Positions 16,610 through 25,634 are shown, numbered from the stretch's first letter. The stretch is DNA of 33,124 nucleotides from DATKZB01 sp035528235 (GCA_035528235.1 DATKZB010000306.1:1-33124), one strand, 5' to 3'. The notes: generated by a model not told the origin, from the letters alone. Made by a program: numbers and translations.

Positions 16610-18046
16610 ATGAAGGCGCTGCTTCTGAGGGCCATCCCGGCGCTGTTGGCGGCCGCGGGCATCCTGTCCGTGACGCTGTGGCTGAGCGCCACGCCGGCGT
16701 TCGACCTCAAGGAACGGCTCGAACAGGCCGGCCAGGGCGGCCTGCGTGCATTCGACGTGTCGTTTCCGGGCGAGTTCGCGGCGGGCGACGGCAAGCCGGC
16801 CGACCTGCCGGGTTCGTGGCCGCGGTTCCGCGGGGCCAACTTCGACGGCATCAGCACCGAGTCGGTCCCCCTGGCCCGCGCGTGGCCCGACGGCGGGCCG
16901 AAGGTCCTGTGGTCCGTGCCGGTGGGTATCGGGTACGCCGGCCCGGCCGTGGACAAGGGTCGCGTGTACCTGCTGGATTACGACGAGACCAAGGAGGCCG
17001 ACGCCCTGCGGTGCCTGTCGCTGGCGGACGGGCGCGAGGTCTGGCGCCGCTGGTACGACATCCCCATCGACAGCGACCACGGCATCTCGCGGACCGTCCC
17101 GGCGGTGACCGACCGGTTCGTCGTGACGCTGGGCCCGAAGTGCCACGTCCTGTGCGTCGAGGCCGAGACGGGCGCCTTCCGGTGGGGCATCGACCTGGTG
17201 AAAGCCTACGGGGCCATCGTGCCGAAGTGGTACGCCGCCCAGTGCCCGCTGATTGACGGCGGCCGGGCCATTCTGGCGCCCGCGGGCAAAGAGGTCCTCA
17301 TGATGGCCGTCGAGTGCGACTCTGGCGGCACAATCGCCTGGAAAACGCCGAACCCGCACGGTTGGAAGATGACGCACTCCTCCATCATCCCGATGGACTA
17401 TAAGAAGTGGCGCATGTACATCTACTGCGCCAGCGGCGGCGTCGTGGGCGTGGCCGCCGACGACGGCGACGACCACAAGGCCGGCGACGTCCTCTGGGAG
17501 TGCGACCAGTGGCGCGTGCCGTTCGCCAACGTTCCCAGCCCCGTCCCGGTGGGCAACGGGCACGTGCTGTTGTCGGGCGGGTACGGCGGGGGCAGCATGA
17601 TGATACGCGTCGTCGAGGACGGCAAGGGCCTGAAGAGCGAGGTCGTCTGGCGGCTGACCGAATCGGCCGAGTTCGGGTCCGAGCAGCAGACGCCCGTCTT
17701 CTACAACGGGCACATCTTCGGCGTCCTGCCGAAGGAGGCGCGGACGCTGGGCGAGCAACTCGTGTGCATGGACATGGCGGGCCAACACGCGTGGACAAGC
17801 GGCCCGGCCAACCGATTCGGCCTGGGTCCGTATCTGGTGGCCGACGGCCTCATCTTCATCATGGACGACGAGGGCGTGCTGACGCTGGCCGAGGCCCGGG
17901 CTGACGGCTACAAACAACTCGCCCGCGCCAAGGTGCTGGGCGGCCACGAGACCTGGGCGCCCATGGCGCTGGTCGGCGGGCGGTTGCTCGTCCGCGACCT
18001 CAAGAAACTCGTCTGCCTCGACGTGGGCGGGCCGCGCAAGGAGTAG
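16610..18046 (+). CDS. Membrane-anchored PQQ-like beta-propeller protein
   Basis: 478 residues. An N-terminal hydrophobic segment (about 8-30) without a clear cleavage site suggests a membrane anchor. The propeller opens with 'WPRFRGANFDGIS' and shows less regular blades ('GRVYLLDYDE', 'CLSLADGREVW', 'VLCVEAETGAFRW'). Compared with the left-hand propellers it has extra inserts such as 'NPHGWKMTHSS'. ATG 16610, with TGGAG at 16600-16604. The NHL protein follows 5 nt after its stop, its ribosome site overlapping the end of this gene. First gene of the redox operon; a role as periplasmic partner of the Fe-S proteins is inferred from position only. Confidence 0.8.
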   Translation: MKALLLRAIPALLAAAGILSVTLWLSATPAFDLKERLEQAGQGGLRAFDVSFPGEFAAGDGKPADLPGSWPRFRGANFDGISTESVPLARAWPDGGPKVLWSVPVGIGYAGPAVDKGRVYLLDYDETKEADALRCLSLADGREVWRRWYDIPIDSDHGISRTVPAVTDRFVVTLGPKCHVLCVEAETGAFRWGIDLVKAYGAIVPKWYAAQCPLIDGGRAILAPAGKEVLMMAVECDSGGTIAWKTPNPHGWKMTHSSIIPMDYKKWRMYIYCASGGVVGVAADDGDDHKAGDVLWECDQWRVPFANVPSPVPVGNGHVLLSGGYGGGSMMIRVVEDGKGLKSEVVWRLTESAEFGSEQQTPVFYNGHIFGVLPKEARTLGEQLVCMDMAGQHAWTSGPANRFGLGPYLVADGLIFIMDDEGVLTLAEARADGYKQLARAKVLGGHETWAPMALVGGRLLVRDLKKLVCLDVGGPRKE

Positions 18047-18051
18047 TCCGG

Positions 18052-18948
18052 ATGGCGGCATGGAAACCAAGCGGCCTGGGGCCGGAGTTCACCTACGACC
18101 TCTCGCAACTGCGGAAGGTCGACCCCGCGCTCGTCCGGTGGAAACAGGTGGCGGCCGTGGCCACGGGCGACGAACGGCCGAAGGCCATTGCCGCGGCCGG
18201 CGGCGGCGTCCTGGTGGCAAGCGACACGGGCGTCCGCCTCTTCGACGCCCAGGGCAAGAGCGTCTCCCAGTTCTCGATCGACGTCGCCCCGTACGCCATC
18301 GCCACGAACAAGGCCGGCACCATCTACCTGGCCGCGAAGGACCACGTGGAGGTGTACGACGCCGCCGGCAAGCGCGCGGCCGCGTGGGAGAGCCTGGGCG
18401 AACGGGCGTACCTGACGGGCCTGGCGGCGGGCGAGGACGACGTCTTTGCAGCCGATGCCGGCAACTGCGTGCTGATGCGGTACGACGCGGCGGGGAAGGT
18501 CGTCAACCGCATCGGCGAAGAGGACGCCGCCCGGCACGCACCGGGCCTCATCATCCGGAGCCCGTACCTCGACGTGGCGCTCGGGCGGCAGGGGATGCTG
18601 TGGCTCGTGGACCCGGGGCGACGGCAGGTAGAGTGTTACACATACGATGGCGATTTCCGCTTCGCCTGGGGCAAGACGTCGATGAAGACCGACGGTTTCT
18701 GCGGCTGCTGCAACCCCACGCACCTGGCCATCATGGCCGACGGCCGCTTCGTGACCAGCGAGAAGGGCCTGCCGCGCGTCAAGGTGTACGACCCCGAGGG
18801 CCACTTCATCAGCGTCGTGGCGGCGCCGGACGATTTCGATGAGGGCACCGTCGGCCTCGACCTGGCAGTGGACGCCGCGGGGCGGATCCTCGTCCTCGAC
18901 CCCGAGCGGCGCCAAGTGCGCGTCTTCGCGCCCAAGACGGACGCGTGA
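18052..18948 (+). CDS. NHL-repeat-like propeller protein with CxCC motif
   Basis: 298 residues with six-bladed NHL/SMP-30-like repeats ('IAAAGGGVLVASDTG', 'DVFAADAGNCVLMRYD', 'GRILVLDPERRQVRVF'). A compact cysteine motif, FCGCCNP with C217, C219 and C220, falls in a blade loop and could hold a metal or form a redox disulfide. No signal peptide or membrane segment is seen although its neighbours are exported or membrane-bound, so its location is uncertain. ATG 18052 follows AAGGAG at 18038-18043. Co-directional with the Tat-like and NapH-like genes, suggesting a shared electron transfer process. Confidence 0.7.
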   Translation: MAAWKPSGLGPEFTYDLSQLRKVDPALVRWKQVAAVATGDERPKAIAAAGGGVLVASDTGVRLFDAQGKSVSQFSIDVAPYAIATNKAGTIYLAAKDHVEVYDAAGKRAAAWESLGERAYLTGLAAGEDDVFAADAGNCVLMRYDAAGKVVNRIGEEDAARHAPGLIIRSPYLDVALGRQGMLWLVDPGRRQVECYTYDGDFRFAWGKTSMKTDGFCGCCNPTHLAIMADGRFVTSEKGLPRVKVYDPEGHFISVVAAPDDFDEGTVGLDLAVDAAGRILVLDPERRQVRVFAPKTDA

Positions 18949-18956
18949 GGCGGAGA

Positions 18957-19056
18957 CTGGAGACTTGAAATTTGAGATTTGAGATCCGGGATTTGAGACC
19001 TGGAATCTGAGATTGGAGATCTGAAATTGGAGATCTGAGATCCGATATTCCAGATC
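18957..19056 (+). repeat. Degenerate GAGATTTG/GAGATCTG tandem repeat spacer
   Basis: The 125-bp gap before the small Tat-like gene is filled by imperfect 7-8 bp units such as GAGATTTG, GAGATCTG and GAAATTGG. It is much more AT-rich than its surroundings. No spacer/repeat regularity of CRISPR type and no coding function is seen. The ribosome site of the next gene (AAGGAG, 19060-19065) lies directly after it. Confidence 0.6.
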
Positions 19057-19073
19057 CGCAAGGAGCAAGGCCG

Positions 19074-19334
19074 ATGGGCCAAGCCGGCAAACAACGTGAC
19101 CGCCGCGCCTTTCTGGGCGACTTGGTGCGGTACCCGCTGCTGGCGGGGTTGGGCCTGCTGGGCGGACACCTGGCGGCGCGGCAGGGCGGGCCGGTCCAGG
19201 CAGGCCAGTCGTGCGTCAATCGCGGTATCTGTCGCGGCTGCGGAAGACTTGGCGCGTGCGGTCTGCCGCAAGCGTCCATGACGCGCGATGTTCTGGCCCG
19301 CGGCAGGCGTCTGCCGACGCCCGGCGGCTCGTAG
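19074..19334 (+). CDS. Small Cys-rich protein with Tat-like leader
   Basis: 86 residues. The leader has a twin-arginine-like motif RDRRAFLGD followed by a hydrophobic stretch (PLLAGLGLLGGHLA). The short mature part carries C47-x5-C53-x2-C56-x5-C62, enough to bind one Fe-S cluster or another metal, and ends in a basic tail. Strong ribosome site AAGGAG at 19060-19065, 8 nt from ATG 19074. It sits 27 nt before a Tat-signal polyferredoxin. I do not recognise a named family. It could be a small periplasmic electron carrier or an assembly or anchor subunit of the adjacent complex. Confidence 0.65.
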   Translation: MGQAGKQRDRRAFLGDLVRYPLLAGLGLLGGHLAARQGGPVQAGQSCVNRGICRGCGRLGACGLPQASMTRDVLARGRRLPTPGGS

Positions 19335-19361
19335 TCCCGGTCCGGAAGGAAACGCGGAACG

Positions 19362-19946
19362 ATGGCGAAAGACACCGACAAGAAAGTCTCGCGGCGCGGC
19401 CTGCTGCGTAAGGGCGGCCTGGCCGCCGGCGCCGTGGCCGTGGGCGGGACGGCGGCCCTCCTGGCCACACGGGGCCGGGCCGACGGCATGGTCTGGCAAA
19501 TCGACCCCGAGAAGTGCATCCAGTGCGGCAACTGCGCGACGTACTGCGTCCTGGACCCCAGCGCCGTCAAGTGCGTCCACAGCCACGCTCTGTGCGGATA
19601 CTGCGACCTGTGTTTCGGCTACTTTTCCCCGGGGTTCGAGCCCGCGGCGGGCATCGAGGTGCCCCCGGCCGAGAGCCAGTTGTGCCCCACCGAGGCCATC
19701 GACCGCCGGTGGATCGAAGGGCCCCACTACGAGTACACCATCGACGAGGCCCTGTGCATCGGCTGCGGCAAGTGCATCAAGGGATGCAACAACTTCGGCA
19801 ACGGGTCGCTCTTCCTCCAGGTGCTTCACAACCGATGCCTGAACTGCAACGAGTGCACCATTGCCGCCGCGTGCCCGTCGAACGCCTTCCGGCGCGTGCC
19901 GGCCAGCCAGGCTTATCTCCTGAAAGGTGAGGACCACCCGGCGTGA
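19362..19946 (+). CDS. Tat-exported polyferredoxin (NapG-like)
   Basis: 194 residues. Twin-arginine signal SRRGLLRKGG (R11, R12) and an Ala/Gly/Val-rich core lead to a Cys-dense domain with 17 cysteines: C52/55/58/62, C71/78/81/84, C108, C132/135/138/142 and C159/162/165/171. This supports up to four [4Fe-4S] clusters, arranged much as in NapG-type periplasmic ferredoxins. Start ATG 19362, GGAAGGA at 19344-19350. Its stop overlaps the GTG of the NapH-like membrane gene (GTGA 19943-19946), mirroring napGH order. In that known pair the membrane subunit takes electrons from quinol or the cytoplasmic side and passes them to the exported ferredoxin. No nitrate reductase is present here. Confidence 0.85.
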   Translation: MAKDTDKKVSRRGLLRKGGLAAGAVAVGGTAALLATRGRADGMVWQIDPEKCIQCGNCATYCVLDPSAVKCVHSHALCGYCDLCFGYFSPGFEPAAGIEVPPAESQLCPTEAIDRRWIEGPHYEYTIDEALCIGCGKCIKGCNNFGNGSLFLQVLHNRCLNCNECTIAAACPSNAFRRVPASQAYLLKGEDHPA

Positions 19947-21277
19947 GACACCGCGCGACCATCCTCGTGGCCCTGGTCCTGGTGCTGGCACCGTTGGCGC
20001 TGGGGGCCGAGCGTTTCGCCCTGCCGAAGTTCAAGAGCGGGTACGAGCGGCCCGCGCTCGTCGTGCCGGCGGCCCGGGCCGACGTCTTCGAGTACATCGA
20101 CGTGGCGGCACTGATCGTGGCGCTGGCGGCGTCGTCGTACCTGGCCCTGGTGGCGCGGTCGCGGCGGTGGCTGTGGGTGCTGATGGCGGCGTCGCTCGCG
20201 TACTTCGGGTTCTACCGTGGCGGATGCGTCTGTGCCATCGGCGCCATCCAGAACGTGACGCTGGCCGCGTTCGACGGCGGCTACACCGTGCCGCTGGTCG
20301 TCGTGGCGTTCTTCCTGCTGCCGCTGGTCGCGACGCTGCTCGTCGGCCGGACGTTCTGCGCGGCGGTGTGCCCGCTGGGGGCGCTCCAGGACATCGTGGC
20401 CATCCGCCCGGTACGGGTGCCGGCCTGGATCGACCATGGCCTGGGGCTGCTGGCCTACGTGTACCTGGGCGCGGCCGTGTTGTTCGCCGCGACGGGCGCG
20501 GCATTCATCATCTGCGAGTACGACCCGTTCGTGTCGATATTCCGCCTGGTGCCGCTCGCGCGGACCAACGCCACGATGGAGGCGTTCGGCGGCAGCACGG
20601 GCATGCTGATTCTGGGCGGCGCGTTTCTGGTGGCGGGTTTCTTCATCGCGCGGCCGTACTGCCGCTGGCTGTGCCCGTACGGCGCGATACTGCGGCTGCT
20701 GTCGCGGGCGTCGAAGTGGCACGTCACGATCACGCCCGATGAGTGCGTCCAGTGCACGCTGTGCGAAGACGCGTGCCCGTTCAACGCCATCCTCGCGCCG
20801 ACCGCCGCCGAGCGGCGCCCCAACCGGCTCATCGACCGCCGCCGCCTGGCCCTGCTGCTCGTCGCGGTGCCGGTGCTGCTGGCCGCGGGCGGCGGCCTGG
20901 GCTGGTGCCTGGCCGGACCGTTCGCACAAGTGCACTACACGGTGCAGCAGGCCGACCGCGTCCGGGCCGAGGAGACCGGCCTCGTCGAGGGCACCGAGGA
21001 CATCAGCGAGGGGTTCTACAAGACGCACCGGCCGCGCGAGGAACTCTACGCCGAGGCCGCCGCCATCCGCAGTCGCTTCGCCTGGGGCACGACGCTCCTG
21101 GGCGTCTGGGCCGGTCTGGTCGTCGGTGTGAAACTGGTCCACTTGTCGGTCCACCGCACGCGGACCGATTATGAGCCCGACCGCGCCACGTGCCTGTCGT
21201 GCGGCCGGTGCTTCCAGTATTGCCCGGTCGAACGCAAACGCCTGAAAACTCCTGAGGGTGAACGGGGACCGCCATGA
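19943..21277 (+). CDS. NapH/NosR-like membrane 4Fe-4S protein
   Basis: 444 residues with several membrane segments. Two CxxxCP motifs (C139/C143 and C240/C244) are the hallmark of the NapH/NosR/CcoG-type membrane domain. There are ferredoxin clusters at C268/271/274/278 and at the C-terminus, C417/420/423/427. An extra C95-x-C97 pair sits in a membrane-edge loop. A soluble helical stretch (about 305-370) between the last membrane segments is unusual. GTG start at 19943 overlaps the polyferredoxin stop; its own stop overlaps the next ATG (21274). Probably the transmembrane electron conduit of this operon. NosR's N-terminal FMN domain is absent. Confidence 0.83.
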   Translation: MRHRATILVALVLVLAPLALGAERFALPKFKSGYERPALVVPAARADVFEYIDVAALIVALAASSYLALVARSRRWLWVLMAASLAYFGFYRGGCVCAIGAIQNVTLAAFDGGYTVPLVVVAFFLLPLVATLLVGRTFCAAVCPLGALQDIVAIRPVRVPAWIDHGLGLLAYVYLGAAVLFAATGAAFIICEYDPFVSIFRLVPLARTNATMEAFGGSTGMLILGGAFLVAGFFIARPYCRWLCPYGAILRLLSRASKWHVTITPDECVQCTLCEDACPFNAILAPTAAERRPNRLIDRRRLALLLVAVPVLLAAGGGLGWCLAGPFAQVHYTVQQADRVRAEETGLVEGTEDISEGFYKTHRPREELYAEAAAIRSRFAWGTTLLGVWAGLVVGVKLVHLSVHRTRTDYEPDRATCLSCGRCFQYCPVERKRLKTPEGERGPP

Positions 21278-23103
21278 CATCCGAAACCAACCCAACCCCT
21301 GCCGCGAACGAGCCGACCGACGCTCAGAAGGCCCGCCGGCTGGAACTGGCCCGCGTCCGATACCAGGCGGCCCTGGGGTCGGCGATCGTGGCCGGGGTGT
21401 TCTGCCTGCTGGTGGGGGCGACGCTGGCGGTGGCGCACCTGGAGCGCCAGACCGAGGGCCTCGATACGTCCGAGGAACTCAACCACCTGCGCGCCGCCCT
21501 GCTGAAGGTCTCCGACGCCCAGGCCCGCCAAGCCGTGCTCGACGACCTGCGCCGGCGCGACGTGGAGTTGCGGCAGGACTTCTTCGGCCGCCAAGCGTTC
21601 ATGAAGACCGGCGGGTACCTGCTGGCCGCCGGGATGCTGGTCTTCGTGGTCGGGGCGGGCCTGGCCACGGCCTGCCACAAGCACGTGCCCATGCCTCCCC
21701 GGGCCGACCAGCGTCAGCCCAAGGCGGGGGCCGCGCTGGCCCGGTGGGCCGTGGTCGTCGTGGGGGCGGCCCTTGTGGTCGGCGGCGGGGTCGTCCTGCT
21801 GAAGTACACGGATTGGTTGCGGCCGGGCGGAACCGGCGACGGCGAGGCCACCGCCCTCATCGCCCCGCCGCCCGGCGCCGAGGAGATTCGCAAGCACTGG
21901 CCGCGGTTCCGCGGGGCCGACGGCTCCGGACACAGCGCCTATGCCAACATCCCCACCACCTGGAACGGCAAGACCGGCAAGAACATCCTCTGGAAGACCC
22001 CCGTGCCGCTGCCCGGCGAGAACTCGCCCGTCGTCTGGGGCAACCGCATCTTCCTGTCGGGGGCCACCGAGAAAGAGCGGCAGGTGTACTGCTTCGACGC
22101 GGCCGACGGCAAAATCCTGTGGCAGCAACCGGTCTCGACGCCCGCCGGCACCATGGGCGAGCCGCCCGAACTCCTCGAAGACACCGGCTTTGCCGCGCCC
22201 ACCCTGGCCACCGACGGTCGCTTTGTCGCCGCCATCTTCGCCAACGGCGACGTCGCCTGCTTCAACGTCGACGGACACCCGCGGTGGGTCCGCAACCTCG
22301 GACGCCTCAAGAACTCGTACGGCTACTCCTCGTCGCTCAACATCTACGCCAACACGGTCCTCGTGCTGCTCGACCAGGGCACGCCCGGCAAGCCCAACTC
22401 GCGCCTGATGGCCCTCGACGTGGCGACAGGCAAGACCGTCTGGGAGACGCCCCGGCCGGTGCCCAGTTCGTGGGCCACGCCCATCCTGATTCACACGGGC
22501 CAGCGCGAGGAGTTCATCACGGCCGCCAAGCCCTGGGTCATCGCCTACAACCCGGCCGACGGCAAGGAACTGTGGCGGGCCAAGGTCCTCGACGGCGACG
22601 TCGCCCCCTCGCCCGTCGGCGCGGGGTCCATGGTGTTCACCGTTAACTCGGGGGCGCAACTCTCGGCCATCCGGACCGGCGGATCGGGCGACGTCACCAA
22701 GACCCACGTGGCCTGGATCGGCGAGGACGGCCTGCCCGACATCGTCAGCCCCCTGACCGACGGCAAGTTCGTCCTGCTCGTGACGACCGACGGCCTGCTG
22801 ACCTGTTACGCCGTCGCCGACGGCAAATTCCTCTGGGAACACGAGATCGACGCCATCTTCATGGCCTCCCCCGGCCTGGTCGGCGACAAGGTGTACCTGG
22901 TCGACGCCAAGGGCGTGACGCACATTCTCACCACCGAGGGCGGCTGCAAGGAAGTCGCCAAGGCCGAACTGGGCGAACGATGCCACTCGTCGCCCGTCTT
23001 CGTCGACGGCCGCCTGTACCTGCGCGGCAAGACGCACCTGTACGCTATCGGCGTCAAGACCGCCGAGACCCAACCGGCACCGGCCGCCAAGGAGCCATCC
23101 TGA
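21274..23103 (+). CDS. Multi-pass membrane-anchored PQQ-like beta-propeller protein
   Basis: 609 residues. Three predicted membrane segments (about 32-55, 113-133, 157-177) with a charged helical segment between the first two, then a propeller from 'WPRFRGADGSGHS' (209 on) that would face the periplasm. Blades are regular ('VYCFDAADGKILW', 'VIAYNPADGKELW', 'GLLTCYAVADGKFLW'). ATG 21274 is fixed by the ATGA overlap with the NapH-like gene, so the propeller is made together with the membrane Fe-S protein. This is the strongest link in the window between propellers and electron transfer. No PQQ-ligand signature is recognisable. Confidence 0.82.
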   Translation: MTSETNPTPAANEPTDAQKARRLELARVRYQAALGSAIVAGVFCLLVGATLAVAHLERQTEGLDTSEELNHLRAALLKVSDAQARQAVLDDLRRRDVELRQDFFGRQAFMKTGGYLLAAGMLVFVVGAGLATACHKHVPMPPRADQRQPKAGAALARWAVVVVGAALVVGGGVVLLKYTDWLRPGGTGDGEATALIAPPPGAEEIRKHWPRFRGADGSGHSAYANIPTTWNGKTGKNILWKTPVPLPGENSPVVWGNRIFLSGATEKERQVYCFDAADGKILWQQPVSTPAGTMGEPPELLEDTGFAAPTLATDGRFVAAIFANGDVACFNVDGHPRWVRNLGRLKNSYGYSSSLNIYANTVLVLLDQGTPGKPNSRLMALDVATGKTVWETPRPVPSSWATPILIHTGQREEFITAAKPWVIAYNPADGKELWRAKVLDGDVAPSPVGAGSMVFTVNSGAQLSAIRTGGSGDVTKTHVAWIGEDGLPDIVSPLTDGKFVLLVTTDGLLTCYAVADGKFLWEHEIDAIFMASPGLVGDKVYLVDAKGVTHILTTEGGCKEVAKAELGERCHSSPVFVDGRLYLRGKTHLYAIGVKTAETQPAPAAKEPS

Positions 23104-23152
23104 CGTCGGGCGGCAGCCGACCGCATCGAGAGAACCCGCACTGGGAACGAGC

Positions 23153-25513
23153 ATGACAGACCTGGACCTGGCATTCGTGGACGAGACGGTCGAGCGCATC
23201 GGCCGGGGCCCCGAGTCGGCCATCCCCATTCTCCAGGCCGTCCAGGAGCATTACCGGTACCTGCCCGAGGCGGCGCTGCGCCGCATCTCGGACCTGACGG
23301 AGATCACCCCGGCCCAGATCGTGGGCATCGCGACGTTCTACTCGCAATTCCGGCACCGCCCGATGGGCAAGCACCTGATCCGCGTCTGCATCGGAACCGC
23401 CTGCCACGTCAAGGGCGCAGGGGTGGTCCACGATGCCTTTCTCAGGCACCTCGGTGTCCCGGACGGCGACGACACCGACCCAGACGGTCTCTTCACGGTC
23501 GAGCAGGTCGCCTGCCTCGGCTGCTGCACGCTCGCGCCGGTCGTCCAGATCGGCGACCTCACCTACGGCCACCTGACGCCCGAGCACGTGCCGCGGGCCA
23601 TCCACGACTTCCTGGAATCCGAGAAGCGCTGCGCCGACCACCGGCCCGGCAAGGGCGGCCCGGCAGAACCCGAAGCCGACGGGGCGATGGGAGAGATCCG
23701 CATCACGCTCGACACCTGCTGCCTCGCGCGCGGCAGCGGCCAGGTGTACGAAGCCCTCCTGAAGGCCGTCGCCGAGACCGGCGCGCGGACCGTCGTCAAA
23801 GGCGTCGGCTGCACCGGCATGACGTACCTGACACCGCTGGTCACCGTGACCGAGCCCGGCAGCCGGCCTGCCCTGTATGCCAACGTCGCGCCGCAGGACG
23901 CCGAGGCGATCGTGCTGCGTCATTTCCGGCCGCGCGGACCCCTCGGACGGGCGGGCAAGGCCGCCTCGCGGCTACTGGACCAGATTCTGACCGACGAGGC
24001 GTGGAAACCGCTCGCTCGGTACGCCGTCGATGTTCGCGATCCGCCCATCGCCGAGTTTCTCAGACCCCAAAAGCACATCGCCACCGAACACTCCGGCCAC
24101 GTGCAGCCGACGGACCTTGACGAATACCTCTCCCGCGACGGGTTCAAACCGCTCGAGCGGTGCCTCACGGCCTGCACGCCCGAGAAGGTCATCGAGGAGA
24201 TCCGGGCGTCGGGCCTTCGCGGCCGCGGCGGCGCGGGGTACCCGACGGGTCTGAAGTGGCGGCGCGTCCAGCACGCCGCCGGCACCGTCAAGTACATCGT
24301 CTGCAACGGCGACGAGGGCGACCCCGGCGCCTTCATGGACCGGATGATCCTGGAGTCGTACCCGTACCGCGTGCTGGAGGGCATGGCGATTGCCGCCACG
24401 ACCATCGGTGCCGAGGAAGGCGTGCTTTACATCCGCGCGGAGTACCCGCTGGCCGTCCGCCGCGTCAACGAGGCCATCCGCCTCTCGACCGAGCGCGGCT
24501 TCCTGGGCGAGGACCTGTTGGGCACCGGGCGACGGTTGCACCTGAGGATCATGGAAGGCGCGGGCGCGTTCGTCTGCGGCGAAGAGACGGCCCTGTTGGA
24601 ATCGATCATGGGCCGGCGCGGCATGCCGCGCCTGCGGCCCCCCTACCCCGCCGAACACGGCCTGTGGGGGTGCCCCACGCTCGTCAACAACGTCGAGACG
24701 TACGCCCTGGTCCCCTGGATTATCCGCAACGGCGCCGCCGCCTTCGCCGAACTCGGCACCGAGCACAGCAAAGGCACCAAGGTGTTCGCGCTGGCCGGCA
24801 AGGTGGCGCGCGGCGGGCTGATCGAGGTGCCGATGGGGGCGACGATCCGCCAGGTCGTCGAGGAGATCGGCGGCGGCGTGGCCGGCGGACGCACCTTCAA
24901 GGCCGTCCAGATCGGCGGCCCGTCGGGCGGGTGCGTGCCCGCGCGGCTGGCCGACACGCCCATCGATTACGAGGCCCTGACCGGCGTTGGCGCCATGATG
25001 GGCAGCGGCGGCCTGGTGGTGCTCGACGATGCCGATTGTATCATCGACATCGCCCGATACTTCATGGCGTTTACCCAGGACCAGTCGTGCGGCCGGTGTA
25101 CGCCGTGCCGCGTCGGCACCCGGCGGATGCTCGACGTCCTGGAACGCCTGTGCCAGGGCCAGGGCAAGAAGGGCGACATCGAGGAACTCCAGGCCCTCGC
25201 CCATTACATCAAGCGGGCCAGCCTGTGCGGCCTGGGCAAGACCGCCCCGAACCCCGTCCTGACGACCATCGAGTACTTCCGCGACGAGTACGAGGCCCAC
25301 ATCGCCGGCCGGTGCCCCGCCGGACGGTGCAAGGCCCTCATCACGTACTCGATTACCGATGACTGCATCGGCTGCACGCGATGCGCCCAGCATTGCCCGT
25401 CGGAGGCGATCGCCATGCGGCCGTACGAACAGCACGAGATCGACCCGGCCAAGTGCGTCCGCTGCGACACGTGCCGCCAGGTCTGCCCGGTAGAGGCCGT
25501 CAAGGTGATGTAG
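23153..25513 (+). CDS. NuoE-NuoF fusion, NADH-oxidising flavo-Fe-S subunit
   Basis: 786 residues in three parts. (1) NuoE-like, 1 to about 160, with [2Fe-2S] ligands C79, C84, C121 and C125. (2) A second thioredoxin-like domain (about 180-260) with C189, C190 and C220, where the usual last ligand is Thr224. (3) NuoF/HydB-like: FMN/NADH loop GRGGAG (357-362), 'GAGAFVCGEETAL', N3-type cluster C646/649/652/692, and a C-terminal 2[4Fe-4S] ferredoxin ('CIGCTRCAQHCP', 'CVRCDTCRQVCP'). This is the HndC/HydB layout with NuoE fused in front. Cytoplasmic; expected to take electrons from, or give them to, NAD(H). ATG 23153; the ribosome site is weak. Confidence 0.88.
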   Translation: MTDLDLAFVDETVERIGRGPESAIPILQAVQEHYRYLPEAALRRISDLTEITPAQIVGIATFYSQFRHRPMGKHLIRVCIGTACHVKGAGVVHDAFLRHLGVPDGDDTDPDGLFTVEQVACLGCCTLAPVVQIGDLTYGHLTPEHVPRAIHDFLESEKRCADHRPGKGGPAEPEADGAMGEIRITLDTCCLARGSGQVYEALLKAVAETGARTVVKGVGCTGMTYLTPLVTVTEPGSRPALYANVAPQDAEAIVLRHFRPRGPLGRAGKAASRLLDQILTDEAWKPLARYAVDVRDPPIAEFLRPQKHIATEHSGHVQPTDLDEYLSRDGFKPLERCLTACTPEKVIEEIRASGLRGRGGAGYPTGLKWRRVQHAAGTVKYIVCNGDEGDPGAFMDRMILESYPYRVLEGMAIAATTIGAEEGVLYIRAEYPLAVRRVNEAIRLSTERGFLGEDLLGTGRRLHLRIMEGAGAFVCGEETALLESIMGRRGMPRLRPPYPAEHGLWGCPTLVNNVETYALVPWIIRNGAAAFAELGTEHSKGTKVFALAGKVARGGLIEVPMGATIRQVVEEIGGGVAGGRTFKAVQIGGPSGGCVPARLADTPIDYEALTGVGAMMGSGGLVVLDDADCIIDIARYFMAFTQDQSCGRCTPCRVGTRRMLDVLERLCQGQGKKGDIEELQALAHYIKRASLCGLGKTAPNPVLTTIEYFRDEYEAHIAGRCPAGRCKALITYSITDDCIGCTRCAQHCPSEAIAMRPYEQHEIDPAKCVRCDTCRQVCPVEAVKVM

Positions 25514-25543
25514 GCGCGGGGGTGATGTGGGCGCGATCCTCTT

Positions 25544-25590
25544 AACGCAGAGGACGCAGAGAAAACGGAGAGAACGCAGAGAAAAACGGG
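25544..25590 (+). repeat. Left terminal inverted repeat of the GxxExxY unit
   Basis: Starts AACGCAGAGGACGCAGAGAA; positions 25544-25573 are the exact reverse complement of 26211-26240. Internally built of ACGCAGAG-type units. Confidence 0.75.
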
Positions 25591-25634
25591 AGACTGGGGA
25601 AAGAAGAAACGGCACAAGGGCAAAGGCCAGCGTG

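Noticed and set aside
18957..19056. Possible CRISPR array
   Set aside because: Units are 7-8 bp, degenerate and contiguous, with no constant repeat separated by unique spacers, and there are no cas genes nearby.
19362..21277. Nitrous oxide or nitrate reductase cluster (nos/nap)
   Set aside because: Only the NapG/NapH-like electron transfer proteins are present. There is no NosZ, NapA or NapB, no CxxCH heme motif, and the ABC pair nearby is LolD/MacB-FtsX type rather than NosFY.
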